5,656 nucleotides of DNA from Sulfurimonas sp. Lineage in GTDB: Bacteria; Campylobacterota; Campylobacteria; Campylobacterales; Sulfurimonadaceae. The DNA lies in the NCBI GenBank assembly GCA_022712845.1, contig JAFLJV010000263.1, positions 1-5,656 on the forward strand, read 5' to 3'. Under the pieces are notes generated by a model. The model had not been told where the DNA came from. It worked only from the letters and a program-made list of their open reading frames with translations, and did not search any database. The position numbers were made by a program, and so were the translations under genes. Below are positions 1 through 5,344 of this stretch, in pieces (the first letter of the stretch is position 1; each line of letters starts with the position of its first letter).

Positions 1-314
1 GTTCCATCTCTCTCTATCATAAAGTGAGTAGATACATTTACAGCTCCTGCTTTTATGATATCTGGTCTATCCGATGGAAGCGTTTCAGGAGTAAAGCGAG
101 AAAGTGAGTCTTTAAAATCATCTATAGCCGTATGATGAATAACTATAATTTTAGGAATAATTTTGATATCTTTTACATCTAAATTATAATGAATTTTTAT
201 ATATTCTTTTGTAAGCCCTATTCTTTTTTCTCCAAATGAAATTGGAAGTTGATTTATCTCTAAAGCAAAACTAGAGATAGAGACTAAGATTAACAAATAA
301 ATAGTTTTATACAC
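1..314 (-). CDS. N-acetylmuramoyl-L-alanine amidase, Amidase_2 type, exported (5' part only)
   Basis: This is the first 104 residues of a gene that continues beyond the left edge. It begins with GTG (314-312), preceded by AGGA at 7 bases' spacing and by an in-frame TAG four codons upstream, so the start is well fixed. Residues 1-17 form a hydrophobic signal peptide (YLLILVSISSFA), so the product is probably periplasmic. Residues 56-63 read IIVIHHTA, the typical first zinc-binding segment of the Amidase_2/PGRP fold, with H60 the likely ligand. Residues 94-104 read VSTHFMIERDG, the conserved VSxHF(x)IxxDG strand of the family. Enzymes of this family cleave the bond between N-acetylmuramic acid and L-alanine in peptidoglycan, usually in turnover or recycling. 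The remaining zinc ligands lie outside the window, so catalytic competence cannot be judged. The family call is fairly secure; the subtype (AmiD-like or other) is not. Confidence 0.85.
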   Translation of the reverse strand, partial: MYKTIYLLILVSISSFALEINQLPISFGEKRIGLTKEYIKIHYNLDVKDIKIIPKIIVIHHTAIDDFKDSLSRFTPETLPSDRPDIIKAGAVNVSTHFMIERDG

Positions 315-321
315 TAAGGAA

Positions 322-325
322 TCCT
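322..325 (-). promoter_or_regulatory. Ribosome binding site of the amidase gene, fixing the GTG start
   Basis: AGGA on the minus strand lies 7 bases before GTG at 314-312. No ATG or TTG in this frame lies between the signal and an upstream in-frame TAG, so this site selects GTG as the start codon. Confidence 0.6.
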
Positions 326-343
326 ATATTTTTTTAAAAGTGT

Positions 344-349
344 ATCATA
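344..349 (-). promoter_or_regulatory. Possible -10 element for the amidase gene
   Basis: The minus strand reads TATGAT, one mismatch from TATAAT. It would place the transcript start near 337 and give a 5' leader of about 23 bases that contains the AGGA site. No TTGACA-like -35 box is visible, which is normal for sigma-70 promoters in Campylobacterota. In such AT-rich sequence a chance match is quite possible. Confidence 0.35.
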
Positions 350-384
350 TTTAATTAATTTTATTCGGTTTTAATGCGAATGTC

Positions 385-395
385 TATAATATAAT
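385..395 (+). promoter_or_regulatory. Doubled -10 element (TATAATATAAT) for the 400-777 gene
   Basis: Two perfect TATAAT hexamers overlap by one base, at 385-390 and 390-395. A TG sits at 381-382, near the extended -10 position of the first. The first hexamer predicts transcription starting around 396-398; the second predicts a start on or just after the A of the ATG at 400. No clear -35 box is seen, only a T-rich stretch upstream. The promoter serves the small gene and probably the exonuclease behind it. Its short distance to the ATG suggests a leaderless or nearly leaderless message. Confidence 0.6.
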
Positions 396-399
396 AGTT

Positions 400-777
400 A
401 TGAATCATGATGAAATAATAAAACAAAAATTATTAGCAGAACCAATGAGTGAAGATGCTTTAAAACTAGCTCGTGCTATATACAATACATATATCACATA
501 TGATGATTTAGAGATGGAAATAAAGTTTTCAACTTTTTTTAAACTTTTAAATCTTCACCCATGCAAAAATTCCATTATTGATATTCAAAATTTACTTGAA
601 GAATTAAATGAACCATTAGCGGTTAGAAATTTTGAATATGAAGGAAAAACCATACAACTTAAATTTATTCAATTTTGTTCTTACGTTATCAAAAAAGACA
701 CTATTGAACTAGAACTAAGTGCAAGTTACCTACATGCACAACAATACTACATGCAAGATTCATTTTTAAAAGATTAA
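400..777 (+). CDS. Unrecognised 125-residue protein, possible winged-helix fold
   Basis: I do not recognise this protein by sequence. It is soluble, with no signal peptide or membrane segment. The N-terminal third looks helical (about residues 3-12 and 18-32). Residues 41-51 (KFSTFFKLLNL), a predicted helix around 58-70 (IIDIQNLLEELNE), strands at 72-94 and a final IELELS strand at 102-107 follow the order helix-helix-strand-strand of a winged helix. This order, with the short tail YLHAQQYYM after the last strand, recalls a winged-helix half of Rep_3/RepB plasmid initiators. That is pattern-based inference only, and a DNA-binding role is not shown. The ATG has no Shine-Dalgarno sequence, and the next in-frame ATG (codon 16) has none either. 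The gene ends 10 bases before the exonuclease, whose ribosome binding site overlaps its stop region, so the two probably share a transcript. That the reading frame is a real gene is likely, given position and spacing. Confidence 0.75.
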   Translation: MNHDEIIKQKLLAEPMSEDALKLARAIYNTYITYDDLEMEIKFSTFFKLLNLHPCKNSIIDIQNLLEELNEPLAVRNFEYEGKTIQLKFIQFCSYVIKKDTIELELSASYLHAQQYYMQDSFLKD

Positions 778-780
778 GGA
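775..780 (+). promoter_or_regulatory. Ribosome binding site of the exonuclease gene, overlapping the upstream stop
   Basis: TAAGGA combines the stop codon of the preceding gene (TAA, 775-777) with an AGGA signal at 777-780. The 7-base spacing to TTG at 788-790 selects TTG as the start and suggests translational coupling between the two genes. Confidence 0.65.
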
Positions 781-787
781 AAAAATA

Positions 788-1528
788 TTGGCAAAAAAAT
801 ATATTATCTTAGATACAGAAACAACAGGAACAGGAGAGAATGACAGAGTAATTCAATTAGGTTACATTGTTCTTGGAGAAAAAAAAGTGGAAGTTCAAAA
901 TGAATTTTTTAATTCTGTTATTCCAATTAGTTTTGGAGCCATGGAGGTTCATGGTATCACTCCTGACATGATTGAAGGAAAGCCTACATGTCAAGATTCT
1001 TCTTCATATAAAAGACTCTTAGAGTTAAACTCTCCTGAGAATTATATAATTATTCATAATGCACCATTTGATTTAGGGATGTTAGAAAAAGAGGGCTTTA
1101 ACACTCAAATGAAAGTGATAGATACTCTCAGAGTTGCTAAACATATACTTCCTGATGAAGAAGCTCATAGACTTCAATACTTTCGTTATAAGATGGAACT
1201 TTATAAAGAAGAACAAAAAGAAGCTGATTCTTTGGGCATCGTGATAAAAGCTCATGATGCTATAGGTGATGTTTTAATTCTAAAACTACTACTCAGCAGA
1301 TTAAAAGATGAAGTTGCAGTGCAATTTCCAGATGATAATCCAGTTGAAAAGATGGTTGATTTAACAAATACCCCTATATTAATAAAATCATTTAAATTTG
1401 GAAAATATAAAGGTAAAACTTTGCAAGAAGTAGCAACAAGTGATGCTGGATATCTTAGGTGGATGTTAAGTAGTATGGAAAATTTAGATGAGGATATGCG
1501 TTATTCTATAAACAATGTTTTAAATTAG
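788..1528 (+). CDS. DEDDh 3'-5' exonuclease, DnaQ/ExoX type, with ExoX-like C-terminal domain
   Basis: The protein has 246 residues and starts at TTG, chosen because AGGA lies 7 bases upstream and the conserved fold begins at once (residues 5-14, YIILDTETTG). All three exonuclease motifs are present: Exo I with D9 and E11, Exo II in HNAPFD (90-95) with D95, and Exo III in HDAIGD (156-161) with H156 and D161. This completes the DEDDh set of two-metal 3'-5' exonucleases. After an acidic linker near 174-187, residues 202-227 carry FKFGKYKGK and GYLRWML, the signature of the small domain found at the C-terminus of exodeoxyribonuclease X-like proteins. The combination fits a stand-alone DNA exonuclease for repair or mismatch processing rather than the polymerase III proofreading subunit, which lacks this tail. 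The substrate is inferred from the family. The gene is probably co-transcribed with the small gene upstream. Confidence 0.9.
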   Translation: MAKKYIILDTETTGTGENDRVIQLGYIVLGEKKVEVQNEFFNSVIPISFGAMEVHGITPDMIEGKPTCQDSSSYKRLLELNSPENYIIIHNAPFDLGMLEKEGFNTQMKVIDTLRVAKHILPDEEAHRLQYFRYKMELYKEEQKEADSLGIVIKAHDAIGDVLILKLLLSRLKDEVAVQFPDDNPVEKMVDLTNTPILIKSFKFGKYKGKTLQEVATSDAGYLRWMLSSMENLDEDMRYSINNVLN

Positions 1529-1550
1529 GCTAAAACTATATATATCAAAT

Positions 1551-1554
1551 AGGG
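1551..1554 (+). promoter_or_regulatory. Ribosome binding site of the HD-GYP gene, fixing a TTG start
   Basis: AGGG lies 7 bases before TTG at 1562-1564. The TTG begins a good signal peptide (KKIIFLLLI), so this site and the protein start support each other. The 33-base gap before it also contains an AT run (TATATATC) that could hold a weak internal promoter, but this is not specific. Confidence 0.55.
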
Positions 1555-1561
1555 TTTAAAA

Positions 1562-3283
1562 TTGAAAAAAATAATTTTTCTATTACTAATACACATGTAT
1601 TTTCTTTCTTCATTAAATGCCGCTAGTATCTTAGTTGAATATGATAATATTTTAATATTTGAAATTTTAGGTGTTGTTGCTATTTTATTTTTACTGTTAT
1701 TACATAGACGAAGAACACTTAATATGCACACTAAAAAACTAGAAGAACAAAAAGAACTTTATGAGTTGGTATTTAAAAATACCTCTAGTAGTGTACTTAT
1801 CATAGATATTGAAAAAAATAAATTTATGGACTGTAATGAATCCGCTATTAAAATCTTAAAATGTAAATCAAAAGAAGATGTTTTAAATTTGCAACCAGCA
1901 GATCTTTCTCCCAAGTTTCAAGCAGACGGACAAACTAGTAAAGAAAAATCAAATGAGATGAATACTATTGCCATTGAAAGTGGTTCACATATCTTTGAAT
2001 GGCTACACCTTACATCTACTGGTGAAGAGTTTTGGGTAGAGGTTATTTTAACTTTAATTACTTTAAATAATAAAAAAGTTTTACATGTAGTTTGGAAAGA
2101 TATTGCTGATCGTAAAGCATTAGAAAAATATCTTAAAAATCGTGCTGTTATGCTTGAAAAACAGGTGCTTGAAGAGGTTGAAAAAAACAGTATTAAAGAT
2201 AAAAAACTTCTTGAACAATCAGAGACCTCAAAAGCAGAACTATCAAAACTATTACAATCATTTGATGATAATGTTATTTTTTCTACTACAGACTTAAAAG
2301 GAAATATAACTCATGCAAGTAAAGCATTTTGTGAAATAAGTGGCTATGAGATTAGTGATTTATTGGGTAAACCTCACAATATAGTAAGGCATCCTGATAC
2401 AAGTAAAGGGATATTTAAAGATTTATGGGATACTTTAAAAATGGGATTGCCTTGGTATGGAGAAATTAAAAACAAGAAAAAAGATGGTGGCTATTACTGG
2501 GTATTTAGTAAGATAAAACAAAACTATGATATAGAAGGTAAACATATTGGTTATTTAGCAATTCGCCAAGATATTACTGCTCAAAAAGAGGTTGAAGCCT
2601 TAAGTAAAAAACTTGAAAAAATCAATACAAATTTAGAACAAGAAGTTAACGATAGAGTTAGTGAATTAATTACACTTGATAAAGAGATTCAAGATACACA
2701 AAGAGAAGTTGTTTTTACAATGGGTGCAATTGGGGAAACAAGAAGTAAAGAAACTGGTAACCATGTAAAAAGAGTTGCTGAATATTCTAAACTTTTAGCT
2801 CTTTATTATGGTTTAGAAAAAAAAGAAGCAGAGATGTTAAAACAAGCTAGTCCAATGCACGATATTGGTAAAGTGGGTATCCCTGATGCTATTTTAAACA
2901 AGCCTGGAAGATTTAATGAAGAGGAAAGAATCATAATGAATACTCATGCTAAGCTGGGCTATGACATGTTAAAACATTCAAATAGACCTCTCCTTAAAAT
3001 GGCAGCAACAGTAGCTTATGAACATCATGAAAAATGGGATGGTTCTGGTTATCCAAATGCTCTTAAAGGTGAAGATATTCATATTTATGGACGTATTACA
3101 GCCATTGCTGATGTTTTTGATGCATTAGGAAGTGATAGAGTTTATAAAAAAGGTTGGGAACTAGAACGTATTCTTAGTCTTTTTAAAGAAGAAAGAGCAA
3201 AACATTTTGACCCTAAACTGGTTGATATATTTTTTGAGAATCTTGATGAGTTTTTAAAAATTAGAGATGAGTTTTTAGACTAA
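1562..3283 (+). CDS. Membrane-anchored PAS-PAS-HD-GYP cyclic-di-GMP phosphodiesterase
   Basis: The protein has 573 residues. The order is: signal peptide or first membrane segment (4-20), a periplasmic loop of only about ten residues, a membrane helix (30-48) followed by HRRR, PAS 1 (about 65-188), a coiled coil (188-232), PAS 2 (about 235-342), a second coiled coil (343-382), and HD-GYP (385-573). The predicted metal ligands of active HD-GYP enzymes are all present: E397, H401, H433-D434, H462, H488, H489 and D517, with GYP at 496-498. It should therefore hydrolyse c-di-GMP in the cytoplasm. PAS 2 aligns without gaps to E. coli Aer over its core (RHPD at 276-279, W289, PW at 297-298, KN at 303-304), so FAD binding and redox sensing are likely; the counterpart of Aer N34 is S253. 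With almost no periplasmic domain, sensing must be cytoplasmic or in the membrane. TTG start with AGGG 7 bases upstream. Confidence 0.93.
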   Translation: MKKIIFLLLIHMYFLSSLNAASILVEYDNILIFEILGVVAILFLLLLHRRRTLNMHTKKLEEQKELYELVFKNTSSSVLIIDIEKNKFMDCNESAIKILKCKSKEDVLNLQPADLSPKFQADGQTSKEKSNEMNTIAIESGSHIFEWLHLTSTGEEFWVEVILTLITLNNKKVLHVVWKDIADRKALEKYLKNRAVMLEKQVLEEVEKNSIKDKKLLEQSETSKAELSKLLQSFDDNVIFSTTDLKGNITHASKAFCEISGYEISDLLGKPHNIVRHPDTSKGIFKDLWDTLKMGLPWYGEIKNKKKDGGYYWVFSKIKQNYDIEGKHIGYLAIRQDITAQKEVEALSKKLEKINTNLEQEVNDRVSELITLDKEIQDTQREVVFTMGAIGETRSKETGNHVKRVAEYSKLLALYYGLEKKEAEMLKQASPMHDIGKVGIPDAILNKPGRFNEEERIIMNTHAKLGYDMLKHSNRPLLKMAATVAYEHHEKWDGSGYPNALKGEDIHIYGRITAIADVFDALGSDRVYKKGWELERILSLFKEERAKHFDPKLVDIFFENLDEFLKIRDEFLD

Positions 3284-3287
3284 TTAG
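3280..3287. other. Palindrome CTAATTAG holding both convergent stop codons
   Basis: The plus-strand HD-GYP gene stops with TAA at 3281-3283 and the minus-strand antiporter stops with TAG at 3282-3280, so the genes overlap by 4 bases tail to tail. I see no GC-rich hairpin with a T run around the junction, so no intrinsic terminator can be placed here. Confidence 0.8.
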
Positions 3288-4677
3288 AAATAACACTAAA
3301 AATAATAAAAAGTAAAAAAGCTATAACTCCACTTATAAGAGCATATGGTAATTGAGTATTTACATGCTCTACCACTTCACAATCACTTGCAAGTGAGGAT
3401 ATAATAGTTGTATCTGAGATGGGTGAACAATGATCACCAAATATTCCACCTGAGATTACTGCACCAATACATAATGCTACATCAGCATCCATAGCCACTG
3501 CCATTGGAATAGCTACTGGTATCATTATAGAGAATGTTCCCCAACTAGTTCCTGTTGCGAATGCCATTATAGAGCTTATTAAAAATATAATGCCAGCTAA
3601 GAGATAAATACTTAAATTTTCATCTGCTAAAGAAGCTAAGTATTGTCCCGTTTTTAACTGTGTTGTAACCTCCCCTATAGCAAAAGCAAAAAGTAAAATA
3701 GCAGCAATAGGAACAAGTTTTAAAGCCCCACTAAAAGCTGTTTTACCCCAAGTTGAAAAACACATATTATCACTAAGTACATAATAAAAGAGCATAAATA
3801 TAAGAGTTGTAAGCATTGTATAAAATATAGAACTTGAACCACTGCCTTTTAATATATTTCCATCTCCTGTAATATATAAAAAAACAAATACAAGTATTAC
3901 CATTAATAAAATCGGTGTCAACATATAAAACATACTTGTAGTATTTTCGTTTATGATTTTTATATTGTTGGGATTATATTTTGCTTTTTTCATTGCCCCT
4001 ATATCTATGTTAAACCATATAGCTAAAAACGTAACAAGCAAAGCACTCATAGCGTAAAAGTTGTATAAAACAGCGTCTATAAGGATATCGATAGCATCAA
4101 CATCTATAACTCCTAATGATATTTGAGTAGTTACAAGCCCTAAAAGAAGTGCTCCCCACCCATTTAGTATAATTAATGAACTAATGGGTGCTGAGGTTGA
4201 ATCACAGACAAAAGCTAATTTTGCATTTGGGATTTTATATTTATGGCAAAAAGGTTTACCAACTGCTCCAGCGATTAATGAAGTTATAGAAGATTCAACA
4301 AAAATGATTACCCCAACTATATAACTTAGTATCAATGCTGAACGGGGAGATTTTATTAGTGAAATTTTATTTTGCATAAAATCTACAAAACCACCTATCC
4401 CACCAGACTTTTCAATTAGAGCCATAATACTACCAACTAAAATAGCAAAAGCTAAAGTTTTAAGTATCCAACCTTTTGATAAAAGAGTACTAAAAAGTAA
4501 AAAAAGAGCTTCAAGTGAGGCAAGTATACTAAAATCATTTAAAACAACTATACCTAAGATAATTCCACCTAAAAGTGAAAGAATAACATTTCGTGTATAT
4601 AGTGCTAAAACGATAGCAAGAAGTGATGGAAGTAGTGAAAATACTGAGATTTCTATGTTAAACCAATCAAAACTCGT
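3280..4677 (-). CDS. NhaC-family Na+/H+ antiporter with no standard start codon at its expected 5' end
   Basis: This is an integral membrane antiporter expected to exchange Na+ for H+ across the inner membrane. Family motifs, numbered from ACG as codon 1, are LAFVCDSTSAP (154-164), GTSWGTF (376-382), GDHCSPISDTT (414-424) and TQLPY (441-445). The first ATG (4425) would give 381 residues and lose the N-terminal helices. Upstream of it the frame stays open for 85 codons to TAG at 4683-4681 and encodes a typical NhaC beginning (ISVFSLLPSLLAIVLALYT, then TRNVILSLLGGIILG). That stretch contains no ATG, GTG or TTG. ACG at 4677-4675 gives 465 residues, a normal family length, and overlaps the end of the acetyltransferase gene; ATA at 4656-4654 is the other candidate. 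A small sequence error or frameshift near the start is also possible. The acid pair usual before the DSTAAP region is replaced by VESS (127-130), probably a subfamily trait. Coupled translation with the upstream gene is likely. Family call strong, start uncertain. Confidence 0.85.
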   Translation of the reverse strand, partial: TSFDWFNIEISVFSLLPSLLAIVLALYTRNVILSLLGGIILGIVVLNDFSILASLEALFLLFSTLLSKGWILKTLAFAILVGSIMALIEKSGGIGGFVDFMQNKISLIKSPRSALILSYIVGVIIFVESSITSLIAGAVGKPFCHKYKIPNAKLAFVCDSTSAPISSLIILNGWGALLLGLVTTQISLGVIDVDAIDILIDAVLYNFYAMSALLVTFLAIWFNIDIGAMKKAKYNPNNIKIINENTTSMFYMLTPILLMVILVFVFLYITGDGNILKGSGSSSIFYTMLTTLIFMLFYYVLSDNMCFSTWGKTAFSGALKLVPIAAILLFAFAIGEVTTQLKTGQYLASLADENLSIYLLAGIIFLISSIMAFATGTSWGTFSIMIPVAIPMAVAMDADVALCIGAVISGGIFGDHCSPISDTTIISSLASDCEVVEHVNTQLPYALISGVIAFLLFIIFSVISN

Positions 4678-5284
4678 AAGCTAAAAGTACTAAACCAGCT
4701 CTACCAAATTTTTCTCTATAAAGGTCACATTCTTTAGTTTTTATCTCTTTAAATCCTAGTTTTTTATAATCCATTAAAGTATCCAATGAGCCTATTTCTA
4801 CAATAGTTTGTGCTATTGTATAACCTTTAAGCCTCGCAGTTAGCAAACTCTTTTGCATTAAATCTTTTAAGGCTCCAACATCTAAAAAACCATCTAATTC
4901 TTCCATAACATCAAAAACAAGTGTTCTAGTGTTAAGTTTAAAATCACAGGCATCAAGTATTTCTATAAATTGACTATCTTTTGCATCAATACCTATCTCA
5001 CTTAATGCTTCTAAAAACACCTCTCTAGTTGCAATTCTTGGCTCATAACTACAAAGAGAACCAACACTTTTTCCATCAACTTCAGCAATTAAAAAATTAC
5101 TAAAATGGCAACTATTTTTTGCAGTAGTATTTGTAAGTTTTTCTAAATTATTTAATACATCTTTATCGGTAGTAAAAAGAAGATCAAACATACCAATTTT
5201 TTTTCCAGCTCTAGAACTTTTTAAAATCATTTGTGCTAAAAACGATGCATCGCTACTAAGAGCTTTTCTTATTTTAATACTCAT
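4667..5284 (-). CDS. GNAT-fold N-acetyltransferase with an atypical acetyl-CoA loop
   Basis: The protein has 205 residues. It opens with the usual GNAT first strand and helix (IKIRKALSSDASFLAQMI, 3-20), has the central strand FLIAEVDGKSVGSLCSY (64-80), and ends with the motif B region around DYKKLGFKEI (172-181). GNAT enzymes transfer an acetyl group from acetyl-CoA to an amine; the substrate here is unknown. The normal motif A loop (Q/R-x-x-G-x-G/A) is not recognisable: after the strand LVFDVMEEL (122-130) comes DGFLDVGALKDLM (131-143), so cofactor binding may be altered. The insert at about 84-118 is longer than usual. The ATG at 5284-5282 is preceded by an in-frame TAA and a weak GGA at 8 bases' spacing. 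It probably forms an operon with the antiporter; its TGA lies inside that gene if the ACG start is used. No cytoplasmic partner is evident from context. Confidence 0.8.
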   Translation of the reverse strand: MSIKIRKALSSDASFLAQMILKSSRAGKKIGMFDLLFTTDKDVLNNLEKLTNTTAKNSCHFSNFLIAEVDGKSVGSLCSYEPRIATREVFLEALSEIGIDAKDSQFIEILDACDFKLNTRTLVFDVMEELDGFLDVGALKDLMQKSLLTARLKGYTIAQTIVEIGSLDTLMDYKKLGFKEIKTKECDLYREKFGRAGLVLLAYEF

Positions 5285-5344
5285 AACCTTTTTCCATTTT
5301 TAAAAATTAATCTATTTCATATCTTAGTAATAGTACCATACCTT
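5285..5344. promoter_or_regulatory. Divergent intergenic region with no confident promoter
   Basis: These 60 bases separate the acetyltransferase (minus) from the YkuD-type gene (plus) and must carry both promoters. On the minus strand, TAAGAT (5326-5321) and TATGAA (5321-5316) are weak -10 candidates; on the plus strand TATCTT (5320-5325) is one. None is convincing. There is no Shine-Dalgarno sequence before the plus-strand ATG at 5345. Confidence 0.4.

Noticed and set aside
1529..1561. Separate promoter for the HD-GYP gene in the AT run TATATATC
   Set aside because: The match to a -10 element is poor and expected by chance at this base composition; the gap is too short to claim it.
1525..1731. 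Minus-strand open frame of 68 codons
   Set aside because: It lies mostly antisense within the start of the HD-GYP gene, has a low-complexity AT-driven composition and no ribosome binding site, so it is a shadow frame.
3280..4425. Antiporter gene starting at ATG 4425
   Set aside because: This would discard an open upstream segment that encodes a typical NhaC N-terminus; the longer frame with a non-standard start fits better.
5311..5326. Strong promoter between the acetyltransferase and the YkuD-type gene
   Set aside because: Only weak hexamers (TAAGAT, TATGAA, TATCTT) are found and none stands out from the AT-rich background.
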